A stretch of DNA of 64,000 bases from Panulirus ornatus. Lineage: Eukaryota > Arthropoda > Malacostraca > Decapoda > Palinuridae. The notes under the pieces are model-generated. The model made no database searches. It saw only the letters and a list, made by a program, of their open reading frames with translations, and was not told where the DNA came from. Positions 42,801 through 54,508 of this stretch are shown piece after piece. The translations under genes were made by a program, and so were the position numbers. Numbering within the stretch: position 1 is the first letter of the stretch; each line of letters begins with the position of its first letter. The stretch spans positions 12,610,596 to 12,674,595 of the forward strand of contig NC_092271.1 of assembly GCF_036320965.1 (NCBI RefSeq). Reading direction: 5' to 3'.

Positions 42801-45261
42801 CAGGCTTGGCCAATACAATCACTGTGGAGATGCCTGGATCTTGAGAACTCCAAACCATGCAAATGTATTCAACAAACCCCCCCTCCCCAATTCTTGTGAA
42901 TGTGCAGCCTCAAAGTAGGGTGGCCTAAATTATATCATTAGGTTAGAATGGATTAGGTCTGCTACCTCCAGTTAAAAAGAATCAAGAACTAACTTTATCT
43001 CCCCTAATGTAGTTTGTTTTAGGATTGTCTTAGAAGCGCACAGTGCAACAACCTGCTATTGTATGCAAATCTCCAATAAAGAAAATGCTGTACCATTTGA
43101 ATCAATTCAAACCACATAAAAAAGCTCTAAAAGAAAAAGCACATATTTTGAACTTTTAAGAAAAGAAATCAAGTAAAAATGCTGTAGTTAACTTAAACCT
43201 GGCAACCATTCAATGCTTGTCTGATGCATTCAAGACTGCTGATAACTAAATCTTTATATGAAAATGACAGATAAAACAGGGTACCTTCTGGTTCTTATCA
43301 GCAAAACTGCTACAATCACTTAAAACAACTGTTAATACACCCGGGAACCATCCAGGGACTTCCTGTAAAGTATTCAGAAGCTGAGGATTGTTGACTGATG
43401 ATTGCTGGCAAATGGCTTTTAGTTTCAACCTAACCAGCCTGCTGTAGTGAAAGCAATGATAGCTAAAAAAAAAAAAAAAAAAAAAGCCTCAAAACCCTGT
43501 CACCTGAAGGCTGAGAGTTAGAAAAATCATCCTTCAGAAAAGTGACAGAGTTGTAAAACCTAAGCAGAACAGTAAAACTATTCTCCTATGCAGCAAACAC
43601 ATTAAAAAACCATGGAGCTTAAATGTCTGATTGCCATAAAAGTTCCAAAATTAATCACTCCAAACTAATCACTCTAAGAGGCTCCATGGCTGCAAGAATG
43701 ATCAGTGGAATAATTAACAACATGCAAAGTATTAAAGAGAATGGCAACTTCCATAAAACAAGAAGCTGCCAGAAAAAAACTTAATAGGCAACACTGGTGT
43801 TCCATAATCATCATAAAAAAATTTACTTTTCTACAGCAACTGTTTTGTGTCAGTGTCAAGAAACTGCATTCATGACATAAGAGAACCTTTACAAAAATGA
43901 CAATAAGATATGATCACAAACCTTATTTCTACAGTGACTAAAGTCAAATGTAAGTATCAGTGAATTTCAAAATTAAACATAATTATATCCCTATATCTAC
44001 TGTTGAAGTAACCGACTGGTTTATTGCTCCCGGGTCAACATAATGACTACTTATCTAAATATCTAATACGTTAGTCTTGCCAAAAGTTTTTCTGCAAACA
44101 TATTATCTATTTGGCAAAGTGATAATCAAATTATTTAAGCAATACATAAGTCTTAATGTATAAAAAAAAATGGTATACTGTGTTTTCTTGTTAGCATTAC
44201 ATTATTACTGCTGATATATATTTACATACTGCATATTTTGGGGGGGGCCAACAAAAATAAAACTTTCATCATCCTCCAACGGAGAATAAAATAACACACA
44301 GAGATTCAGCTAGAAGTAAATAGGGACTGAGGACTATAGGTAAGGAAAGATAAACTGCTCTTACCTTATTCTTAAAAAGACAGAAGAACAGAGAGAAGAA
44401 CAGTGGGTTACTGCATGGACTCATGAGAAAACAATGATAAAAATACAACATTTCAACAGTTAAGAGACTCGTGTGTTAGGTGGGACTCTGTTATGACTAT
44501 TTTCCGAGTCAAAAGTATGGAAAAGTCCAGTCAGAGGAACCACCAACTGTAAATAAAGTAATATCAAACATCTTCCACAAGTATTTCAAAATCCTGCTTA
44601 CACTACAAAAAAAAAAAAAACTACAACTGTACATTACTCCTGCTTACTCCAAAGATTAATAAAATGAATGACCAATAAAGTAAATACACTTTGTAGAATG
44701 AAGCTACATTCTGTGTTCCCAACAAGAAATCCATGAAACTGCAAAAATTATCAAAGAACATTTAGTAATGATCAAGATTTATATAACAGAGAACAGGTAC
44801 TATCTAACTGCTTCATTATCAGAGAACCTCATCATCAATATGAAAACATTCACAATACATACATGAACAGAAAACTGTGATTAATAGCACTCTTTCTGCA
44901 CTGAAATTCTTAATACATTCAGACTCAACAGTTACACTTTCGAAAAATTGAGTATAGTAAACCTTCATGTTACTGAAGTATTAAAAAATATCACATAAAT
45001 GAAGTTAAAATATTAATTCTGATGATCATATCAAGAAATTAAAATATAAACTACAGCAAGAAAAATCTTTGAGGACTGAGAGCATCCTCCTACTTCCCTA
45101 TGTTACCCATGATATTCCCTTTACTGCCCAAAAGAGAAAAGGCTTATGTCAAATTCTACAGTTGCAAATAATGGCATCTAATTCATGAACTGGCATCACA
45201 GCCACTAATATAACCAATCTCAGCTTTTACTTGGGGGATAAATACATAGACAGGAACAGGG
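42801..45261. other. Long AT-rich stretch without recognised gene
   Basis: About 2.5 kb. It contains A-runs (20 A at about 43467; 13 A at about 44607) and a g-run (44239), but no recognised coding exon on either strand. The stretch near 44950 (tagtaaaccttcatg) resembles the pogo-like terminus at 29007, but no partner end was found. Confidence 0.35.
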
Positions 45262-45890
45262 AGAGAAAGACAAGTATATTGGAAGGCCCTGAGTAAGAAT
45301 GTCTGCAATTTTATGGTTAGGGATAGGACATTAACGATGGGCATATCAATGCAAGTTTGGGTAACGTGATAGTTGAGGGTATAATTGAAGGGGCATGGGG
45401 TACTCAGAAACATGAAAGAAAATGAACAGTTTGTGGACTTCTGTGCTGTAAAAAGACTGGTGATTAGAAATACTGGGTTTGAAAAGAGGTACATAAGCAT
45501 ACATGGGCAAGTACAACTGATGCAAAATGGGCATTACTGGATTATGCACTAATTGACAGGTGTCCTGTGAATGTGCTGAGAGGGGTACCATGAGGGATGA
45601 CCATGACTTGGTGGAGGCACGAGTGAAGGTTTGAAAAGACTCAAGGAAAAGATGAAATGATATGGGCAGGAAGAGGGTTGTGCAAAGTGACTGAACTTGG
45701 AAGAGAGGCAGATCAAATGACAATCAGTGTTAAATGGCAAAAGGTGAGATTAATGAAGCTAAGGAAGTTGGTGAAGAATGGGGGTATTTAAGGAAGCAAT
45801 GCTTACATGATCAAGAGAGGAGTGTGGCATGCAGAAGGTGGATGATAGAGACGTGATAAAAGGCATTAAGTGTTTGGACAAGGAGGTTAA
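45262..45890 (+). mobile_element. Old LINE-A relic, endonuclease
   Basis: Matches in order: gatgggcatatcaatgcaag (MGDLNA), gttgagggtataattg, ctggtgattagaaatactggg (LVIGNTW), ttactggattatgcactaat (LLDYVLI), gagaggggtaccatgaggga (RGATGG) and the start of the linker (gtgaagaatgggggtattta). Many indels. Confidence 0.7.
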
Positions 45891-45949
45891 TCTACTTCTC
45901 TATCTATATCTAAGATACCTATTCCCTTTGGAAATTCCTGTTAAGAGGA

Positions 45950-46565
45950 TGGCCATAGAATAAGTCTCCACTTATCATTATCCTTACATGCCTCTCTTCC
46001 ATATACCATTCCAGGCATTCATCCCTCCATTTTCATCCCTCCAGTACTCTGCCACTCTATTTCCCCATGTCACAGGTGGTTTCCTCTCAAACTAACCCCT
46101 TTTAACATACTATCATAAATTCCCAATCTTGCATTCTTTCCATATATCTACACCACCTCAAAGTAGTATGTTTCACCAACACTATCAGTCCTCAATTCAT
46201 TCCCAATGCATTTCCTGCCATACCAAATCTCTCATACAACCACCTCACTACTTTCATCATTCCATCTAGTCGACTATACCACATGCTCCTCTCAAAAAAC
46301 TCATTTCCACGGCCTGGATTCTTGACATCTGTGACATCCCATATCCATGTTTCAACTGCAAAGGTCAGGGTTGGGAGGACTATGCTGTCCCTTAAGCCTT
46401 TTTTCATTTCCAAAATTACACTTCTACTCTTCAATATTCTATTAAAGGACCCAGTGAATTTTCCATCCTGAAGTGCTATCTCTATCTCCTTCCATATTGC
46501 CAAACTTACCCTAAGGTAGCTCCCAAATCCTTATATTCTGTCAGCTTCCCTAGTCTTTCTCCCCC
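45950..46565 (-). mobile_element. Second RTE-like LINE (LINE-D) relic, C-terminal region
   Basis: The minus frame 46192-46503 gives LRDSIVLPTLTFAVETWIWD and SRLDGMMKVVRWLYERFGM. This corresponds in position to LINE-A's MFEGIVVPTMLYGCEAWAMD and GVRWFDRV, but is clearly another family with a TLT.A.E.W signature. Its RT part lies at 46966-47870, separated by an inserted tail repeat. Confidence 0.6.
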
Positions 46566-46572
46566 AATACCT

Positions 46573-46965
46573 TATACTCATTCATTATACATAATCGCTG
46601 TTTCCTGCATCAGAGAGGTAGCACCAGGAAACAGACAAAGAATGGCCCATCCACTCATATACACATACATGCACATAAATGCCCACAAACACACATGTAC
46701 ACACATATACACATCAACACACACATACATATACATACACAGACATTACATACATATACATATTCATAATTGCTTGCCTTCATACATTCCTGTCGCTAGC
46801 CCGCCCCACAGGAAAACAGCATCACTATCCCCTGCTTCATCGAGGTAGCGCCAGGAATACAAACGAAAAGGCTCCATTCATTCACATTAAGTCCCCAGCT
46901 GCCGTGTGTAATGCACCGAAACCACAGCTCCCTATCCACACCCAGGCCTGACAGACCTTTCCATG
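46573..46965 (-). mobile_element. Variant LINE-A tail repeat, copy 3, nested in LINE-D
   Basis: Tail acataatcgctgtttcctgc, gaggtagcaccaggaaacag, the cacata-rich stretch, a second ggtagcgccaggaa motif and the segment ending ttccatggctta: a complete long-form 3' UTR of the caccagg variant. It sits between the C-terminal and RT parts of the LINE-D relic, so it inserted later. Confidence 0.65.
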
Positions 46966-47870
46966 GCTTACCTATAACACAGTTTAGTACACTTCCTGCT
47001 CACACTCTACAGAGCTTTGAAAAATCTATGTTTTCTCTCCTTCTTCTTCAAACACCATTACGTTATTTCCAATCACACTTACCTTCAATTACCTATGCTT
47101 ACACACACATCATAAAACAATTTCAAATTTTTGCAACTCCTCTTCACTCTCAGCAAGCAACACAGTATTATCTGCAAATAGGCTTGTCACTAGCCACCAT
47201 ACCTCACCATCACATTACATCTTAGCACCCCTTTTTCCTAGCTCTGCTTTAACCTCTCTTATCAATCTATCCACAAATAAGTTAAAAAGCCATGTTAACA
47301 TCATAAAGCCCTTCCTCACACCCACATGTACTACAAAACTTTTGTTCAACTTGCATCCACTTTTACACATGCATCTGCTCCTCTAAAGAAGGCTTTCACA
47401 CCATCAAACTGATTCCTATGAAGTATTCCACTCAATTATGTTTATCCATAAAAGCTACATACTTTTCCACAGTCATTCTCACCACAAAAATCCGATTCAA
47501 ATATCCAAAACCTTTCTTAAAACTCCCTTGCTCCTCACTTATTCTGCAACGAGTCACTTCCTTTACTCTATCAGTCAACACTCATCCTTACACTTTCCTG
47601 GTATACTTGACAGTCACTTCCTTTACTCTATCAGTCAACACTCGTCCTTACACCTTCCTGGTATACTTGACAGACTCATTTCCCTATAATTACTACATAC
47701 ATCTTCAGAATCTTTCACTTTGAATAAAGGACCAATAAAAGTTTTCATCCAATCACCTGGCAAAACCTTCTTTCCATGGTATATTAGATATTACATGTAT
47801 CCACTCTGTCACACTCTCTCTTCTGTACTTCAACACTTTAGCTTTAATCCAATCCATTCCTCATTATCGC
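46966..47870 (-). mobile_element. LINE-D relic, RT region
   Basis: Antisense sequence in the order expected for an RT: an acacagtattatctgcaaat stretch (FADD-type region, about 47160), cacaaataagttaaaaagcc (LFNLF..; about 47270), tttatccataaaagctacat (VAFMDK, motif A; about 47440). A 60-bp unit is tandemly duplicated (47553-47612 and 47613-47672) with two mismatches. No frame is intact. Confidence 0.55.
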
Positions 47871-48179
47871 TCTTGTCTTGAAAGTCTGCAGGATCCATCC
47901 CACTATCCTCCACAAGGAGGCAACTGTTGTTTTGTACTCGCTGAAGGTGACTGTGTCAGACATCAATACTCCGGACTTTAACATTATTCAAATGAAATGT
48001 GAAAATTTCTTTTTCCTTCAGGAATTCAGTATTGTTTTTAATTCCTTCACTTTCCCCATACTGGAGGAATTGCCATTTATCCCCAAAGAAAAGCATATTC
48101 TTCTCAATGGCCCAGTTTAAGACAATCTATGACCCTTGTAGCCTTTCAGCATTCTTTACCGAAATTTTCATTCTTATTC

Positions 48180-48814
48180 TAGTATGACCAAGAAGTGAAA
48201 ATACATTTCCTTAAGGGATGAGCAGCTGTTTCTGAGTGGATTTTGTATGGAGTTGTCATTATTTCTTGTTTAGGGATATGGTTGGCTTGAAGCCAATTTT
48301 CAGGGAATGTTTCATAAGGTTTGTTTGTGCGTTCACTACTAGGTAAATCAAGGTCAAAAATACTTCCTGTGTGGTCTGGATTAGTGCAAGAAAGGTGGAT
48401 CTTCTTTAACATGGGCCAGGGTTGGTTCCTGTGGGTTTTGTGATTCAATGTATCAAGGTTGGAGTGACTGTGTTGTTTGTCATTCAGCGATCAGATTTGT
48501 GATGGAGTTGTTTTGAGTTTGTATTTGTTCTTTGATTTCAAGTGATGGTAGGAGATTTTGTAAAGTAGGATTTCTTAGTTTTATGACGTTTGTAATTTGA
48601 GGAGAAAAGGTTTGGTTGTATTTCTTTTTATGTTCCTTTGGTGAGTGCTTTTTGCTGGCTTGGTACAAGTTGATATAATGTGAGGTGGCATGACATAGGC
48701 ATGGAAAATCATCTGGAGTAAAGTTCTGGAGCTTGAATTCCATATACTTTGTCAATGCTGCCAATGGAGTAAAGCTCTGAGCTTGAATCCCATATACTTT
48801 ATCAATGCTGGCTA
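48180..48814 (-). other. Unidentified antisense coding-like region, possibly LINE ORF1
   Basis: Two minus frames (48179-48448 and 48480-48764) are adjacent and polar/Lys/Asn-rich, with phrases such as SPKEHKKKYNQTF and ITNVIKLRNPTLQNLLPSL. No domain was recognised. A motif at 48213-48238 (gagcagctgtttctgagtgg) recurs at about 37380 near the Jockey-like relic, hinting at a shared element. A ~51-bp tandem duplication lies at 48714-48814. Confidence 0.3.
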
Positions 48815-49199
48815 ATCTTCTTTGCTGTAGCTTGTTTATGTCTTTCAGGTGCTGTGTGGGTTGGATGGGTTAGATGTAAAGTTATCAGAATGGGTTTGTG
48901 GTAACAGCAGAGTTCCATTAGTGTACTCAACTCAAGATGGTCCCTGTGTGCAGACAGGAGACCTTTACTTCATTAACAAATTTTCCTGAATATCGTTTAC
49001 AATCATTTCCTAAGATAGATACATTTTTGCAAATTTTTTGGTATATCTACCACAGAAGAACGACTCTCATACTTGCTTTTATGTATTCAATGATCAAAAT
49101 CAGTTTCAAAGTGCCATATACCAGTTGCTTAGAATGGCAACTGAAAAGTAAAGCTGAATGTATCACCATTTCATAAAAGTACTGGAATGAGTTCATTCC

Positions 49200-49410
49200 T
49201 AATGACAAGGTCAAAGGGTGCTAAACCTTCATCCAAGGCCACATTGTTTTAGACAATGCCCCTGGCCACCCAGTATGGCTTAAAAACCTAAACAGTGACT
49301 CAGAGACTATATTCCAATGAACATCCCATCTATTCCCCAGCCTCTTAACCAGTTCATATGACTTATGCACTATAAAGGTACTAGCCTCCCTCACATATAT
49401 CAATAGTTAC
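49200..49410 (+). pseudogene. Tigger/pogo-family transposase remnant
   Basis: The plus strand encodes HIVLDNAPGHPVWLKNLNSD at about 49239-49298: the conserved DNAPGHP motif of Tigger DDE transposases, holding the second catalytic Asp. After a frameshift, NIPSIPQPLNQFI follows (about 49320), corresponding to the NTTSLLQPLDQGVI segment of that family. Stops and frameshifts surround it, and no terminal repeats were found. Confidence 0.7.
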
Positions 49411-49689
49411 ATTCCCAGAAAAGGTCAGTATAAGTAAATCTGGTATAATTGAATACATTTACATTGAAAGGAGGGTTCTGCTATCATTCAATGCCAAAGT
49501 CTCCATTTTGATGACATCTTGTACCAAAATTTCATTCATACAATAATAGTAGAAAATACAGTAAAGAAAGCCAAATGAACAATATTCCTAATAATACTAC
49601 ATTAATAAAAAAAAACCAGTAAAATGATGCTAAGATAGCTGACAAGATGGATGATATGGTAGCCTCCCTGTCTGGCTAATACCATCCAT

Positions 49690-50870
49690 GGCAGGCTGGT
49701 ATCAGCTCTCTCCTGATCCTCACTATCTCTACAACACAACCTCTCAATCCACAACCTACATCATCTCTCTTGATTCCCACCTGACACCATCCCTCTTGAT
49801 CCACATCCCAAAACATCCCTCTTGATTCACATCCCACAACTTTCCTCTCGATCCACACCCCACAACATTGCTCTTGATCCATACCCCACACCAATACTCT
49901 TTATCTTCACCCCACACCATCCCCTTTGATCCATACACACTCCCACTCATCACCCCATATCACGTTTTTTGCTCCACTTACTCCATCTTTTTTTATTCTC
50001 TCCACATATCATCTCACTTGATCCATAAACTACACCATCTCTCTTGATCTACACCCTACACCATCTCTCGTGACCCACATCCCACACCTATTTTGATCCA
50101 CAACTCAAATCTTCCCTCTTGATCCACATCCCATGTCATCCATCTTGATCCACATCCTACAACATTTCTCTTGATCTATATCCCACATCATCTCTCGATC
50201 AACATCACACATATTTCTTTCCATCCATACCCCTCACCTGTTTTGATCTACATCCCTCATCATCCTTCTTCACCTATACTCACATATCTTTCTTGATCCA
50301 TATCCCACATCTCTTTTGATCCACACAATCTATCTTTATCCAAATCCTCTGTAGCTCACCACCCCACACCACCTATTTCTACAACTTCCTCGATCTACAA
50401 ACCCAACCATCCCTCTTGAAGCACACCCAACACCATCTCCCTTGGTTTACACCAAACACCATTGCACTCAATCCACACCCAATACTGTATCTTTTAATCC
50501 ACAAGGCACAACAACTTTTTCGATCCACAACCCACACCATCTCTAATGATTCACACCCTACACCATCTCTACTGATCAACACCCTGCATCATCTCTATTG
50601 ATCCACAACTACACCATCTCTCTTGATCCATGACTTACACTGTCTTTCATAATCCAGACCATCTCAATGCATCCATACCTAACAATGTCTCTCTCAATCC
50701 ACAGCCCACACTATCTCTACCAATCCACATCCCACACCATCTCTTCTGATCCAAACCCTCTCTAGCTCCTCGCCCCACATTCTATCTCTTACCTAATAAA
50801 CTACATAATGCTTATGCTTGATCCATACTCCACCCTACACCTCTTTTGATCAACACACCACACCAGCTCT
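49690..50870. repeat. Degenerate minisatellite, unit about 27-32 bp
   Basis: About 40 imperfect repeats built on a core like acaccatctctcttgatcca, with variable length and many substitutions. Open frames here on either strand are by-products of the repeat (for example, short WIKR.GVGCGS-like minus-strand frames). The same repeat reappears at 55862-55955, beyond the LINE-A cluster. Confidence 0.9.
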
Positions 50871-50954
50871 TGTGGTATGGTATCAGTTGAGCACACTTTC
50901 AATATTCTTGCTTTTTTATCTTAATTGCAATATGTTCATCATTATCATTATTAT

Positions 50955-50965
50955 TACTATTATTA
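50955..50965. repeat. Target-site duplication, left copy
   Basis: TACTATTATTA, identical to 52294-52304. It lies in a simple-sequence run, so the exact edge could shift by a few bases. Confidence 0.75.
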
Positions 50966-52293
50966 CTTAGAAAAGCAAATGGATTTGTATGTAGCATTTA
51001 TGGATCTGGAGAAGGCATATGATAGAGTTGATAGAGATGCTCTGTGGAAGGTATTAAGAATATATGGTGTGGGAGGCAAGTTGTTAGAAGCAGTGAAAAG
51101 TTTTTATCGAGGATGTAAGGCATGTGTACGTGTAGGAAGAGAGGAAAGTGATTGGTTCTCAGTGAATGTAGGTTTGCGGCAGGGGTGTGTGATGTCTCCA
51201 TGGTTGTTTAATTTGTTTATGGATGGGGTTGTTAGGGAGGTAAATGCAAGAGTTTTGGAAAGAGGGGCAAGTATGAAGTCTGTTGGGGATGAGAGAGCTT
51301 GGGAAGTGAGTCAGTTGTTGTTCGCTGATGATACAGCGCTGGTGGCTGATTCATGTGAGAAACTGCAGAAGCTGGTGACTGAGTTTGGTAAAGTGTGTGG
51401 AAGAATAAAGTTAAGAGTAAATGTGAATAAGAGCAAGGTTATTAGGTACAGTAGGGTTGAGGGTCAAGTCAATTGGGAGGTGAGTTTGAATGGAGAAAAA
51501 CTGGAGGAAGTGAAGTGTTTTAGATATCTGGGAGTGGATCTGGCAGCGGATGGAACCATGGAAGCGGAAGTGGATCATAGGGTGGGGGAGGGGGCGAAAA
51601 TTCTGGGGGCCTTGAAGAATGTGTGGAAGTCGAGAACATTATCTCAGAAAGCAAAAATGGGTATGTTTGAAGGAATAGTGGTTCCAACAATGTTGTATGG
51701 TTGCGAGGCGTGGGCTATGGATAGAGTTGTGCGCAGGAGGATGGATGTGCTGGAAATGAGATGTTTGAGGACAATGTGTGGTGTGAGGTGGTTTGATCGA
51801 GTGAGTAACGTAAGGGTAAGAGAGATGTGTGGAAATAAAAAGAGCGTGGTTGAGAGAGCAGAAGAGGGTGTTTTGAAGTGGTTTGGGCACATGGAGAGAA
51901 TGAGTGAGGAAAGATTGACCAAGAGGATATATGTGTCGGAGGTGGAGGGAACGAGGAGAAGAGGGAGACCAAATTGGAGGTGGAAAGATGGAGTGAAAAA
52001 GATTTTGTGTGATCGGGGCCTGAACATGCAGGAGGGTGAAAGGAGGGCAAGGAATAGAGTGAATTGGAGCGATGTGGTATACTGGGGTTGACGTGCTGTC
52101 AGTGGATTGAATCAAGGCATGTGAAGCGTCTGGGGTAAACCATGGAAAGCTGTGTAGGTATGTATATTTGCGTGTGTGGACGTATGTATATACATGTGTA
52201 TGGGGGGGGTTGGGCCATTTCTTTCGTCTGTTTCCTTGCGCTACCTCGCAAACGCGGGAGACAGCGACAAAGTATAATAAAAAAATAAAAAAA
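50966..52293 (+). mobile_element. LINE-A copy, short 3' UTR, exact 11-bp target duplication
   Basis: A 5'-truncated copy starting at the YLEKQMDLYVAF codons. An uninterrupted frame to 52091 covers RT motif A (FMDLEKAYDRV), motif B (GLRQGCVMSPWLF), SQLLFADDTALVA and the whole C-terminal region. The short 3' UTR ends gacaaagtataataaaaaaa. TACTATTATTA flanks it at 50955-50965 and 52294-52304. The target is a cat/tta simple repeat touching the tail of an older LINE-A. One of the youngest insertions here. Confidence 0.9.
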
Positions 52294-52304
52294 TACTATT
52301 ATTA
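52294..52304. repeat. Target-site duplication, right copy
   Basis: Partner of 50955-50965, directly after the A-rich tail of the LINE-A copy. Confidence 0.75.
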
Positions 52305-52418
52305 TCATTATACTTAATCACCGTCTCCTGCATTAACGAGGTAGTGCAAGGAAATAGATAAAGTAATGGCCCAACCCACCCACATACACACATATACATA
52401 TCTATACATTTTAATGTA
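52305..52418 (-). mobile_element. Older LINE-A 3' tail, first part of a split copy
   Basis: Tail (caccgtctcctgcattaacg) and the first ~100 bp of a long-form 3' UTR up to acattttaatgta, where younger copies are inserted. The copy resumes at about 55390 with the matching next part of the 3' UTR. Confidence 0.75.
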
Positions 52419-54497
52419 TTTTTATTTTATTATTTATTTATTTTGCTTTGTCGCTGTCTCCCGCGTTAGCGAGGTAGCGCAAGGAAACAGACAAAAGAAT
52501 GGCCCAACCCACCCACATACACATGTATATACATACACGTCCACACACGCAAATATACATACCTATACATCTCAACGTATACATATATATACACACACAG
52601 ACATATACATATATACACATGTACATAATTCATAATGGCTGCCTTTATTCATTCCCATCGCCACCCCGCCACACATGAAATAAAAACCCCTCCCCCCTCA
52701 TGTGTGCGAGGTAGTGCTAGGAAAAGACAACAAAGGCCACATTCATTCACACTAAGTCCCTAGCTGTCATGTAATAATGCAACGAAACCACAGGTCCCTT
52801 TCCACATCCAGGCCCCACAGAACTTTCCATGATTTACCCAAGACGCTTCACATGCCCTGGTTCAATTCATTGACAGCACGTCGACCCCGGTATACAACAA
52901 CATTCCAATTCACTCTATTCCTTGCACACCTTTCACCCTCCTGCATGTTCAGGCCCCAATCACTCAGAATCTTTTTCACTCCATCTTTCCACCTCCAATT
53001 TGGTCTTCCACTTCTCCTCATTCCCTCCACCTCTGACACATATATCCTCTTGGTCAATCTTTCCTCACTCATTCTCTCCATGTGACCAAACCATTTCAAA
53101 ACACCCTCTTCTGCTCTCTCAACCACACTCTTTTTATTACCACACATCTCTCTTACCCTATTACTACTTACTCGATCAAACCACCTCACACCACATACTG
53201 TCCTCAAACATATAATTTCCAGCACATCCACCCTCCTCCGCACAACTCTATCTATAGCCCACGCCTCGCAACCATATAACACTGATGGAACCACTATTCC
53301 TTCAAACATACCCATTTTTGCTTTCCAAGATAATGTTCTCGACTTCCACACATTCTTCAACACTCCCAGAGCTTTCGCCCCCTCCCCCACCCTATGATTC
53401 ACTTCCGCTTCCATGGTTACATCCACTGCCAAATCCACTCACAGATATTTAAAACACTTCACTTCCTCCAGTTTTTCTCCATTCAAACTTACCTCCCAAT
53501 TGACTTGTCCCTCAACCCTACTGTACCTAATAACCTTGCTCTTATTCACATTTACTCTCAGCTTCCTTCTTTCACACACTTTACCAAAATTCAGTCACCA
53601 GCTTCAGCAATTTCTCACATAAATCAGCCACCAGCGCTATATCATCAGCGAACAACAACTGACTCACTTCCCAAGCTCTCTCATCCACAACAGACTGCAT
53701 ACTTGCCCCTCTTTCCAAAACTCTTGCATTCACCTCCCTAACAACCCCATCCATAAACAAATTAAACAACCATGGAGACATCACACGCCCCTGCCGCAAA
53801 CCTACATTCACTGAGAACCAATCACTTTCCTCTCTTCCTACACGTACACATACCTTACATCCTTGATAAAAACTTTTCACTGCTTCTAACAACTTGCCTC
53901 CCACACCATATATTCTTAATACCTTCCAAAGAGCATCTCTATCAACTCTATCATATGCCTTCTCCAGATTCATAAATGCTACATACAAATCCATTTGCTT
54001 TTCTAAGTATTTCTCACATATATTCTTCAAAGCGAACAAGTAGTGGTGATGTGAGGAGATGGAGTGAGTATTTTGAAGGTTTGTTGAAAGTGTTTGATGA
54101 TAGAGTGGCAGATATAGGGTGTTTTGGGCAAGGTGGTGTGCGGAAGATGAAAGCCGGCAAGGCAGCGGGTTTGGATGGTATTGCAGGGGAATTTATTAAA
54201 AAAGGTGGTTACTGTATTGTTGACTGGTTGGTAAGGCTATTCAATGTAAGTATGACTCATGGTGAGGTGCCTGAGGATTGGTGGAATGCTTGCATAGTGC
54301 CACTGTACAAAGGCAAAAGGGATAAAAGTGAGTGCTCAAATTACAGAGGTATAAGTTTGTTGAGTATTCCTTGGAAATTATATGCAAGGGTATTGATTGA
54401 GAGGGTGAAGGCATGTACAGAGCATCAGACTGGGGAAGAGCAGTGTGGTTTCAGAAGTGGTAGAGGATGTGTGGATCCGGTGTTCGCTTTGAAGAAC
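52419..54497 (-). mobile_element. LINE-A copy with twin-priming inversion
   Basis: 52440-54037 is a minus-strand LINE-A 3' half: long 3' UTR, C-terminal region and RT back to FALKNICEKYLEKQ. The adjoining 54038-54497 is in the opposite orientation and covers the preceding part of the element, from the SSGDVRRWSEYFEG codons to CGFRSGRGCVDPVFALKN. Both parts meet the element at the same point, with a shared stretch of about 15 bp (gttcgctttgaagaa). The open frames are 52848-53438 and 53581-54039 (minus) and the start of 53976-54797 (plus). The 13-bp flank is ACATTTTAATGTA at 52406-52418 versus ACATTTCAATGTA at 54496-54508. Confidence 0.82.
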
Positions 54498-54508
54498 ATT
54501 TCAATGTA

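Noticed and set aside
44940..44980. Possible second pogo-like terminus (tagtaaaccttcatg)
   Set aside because: Only one end is visible and no inverted partner or TA pair was found nearby.
49676..49953. Cys/Trp-rich minus-strand frames in the minisatellite
   Set aside because: The codons simply follow the ~30-bp repeat, so the apparent protein repeat is a by-product.
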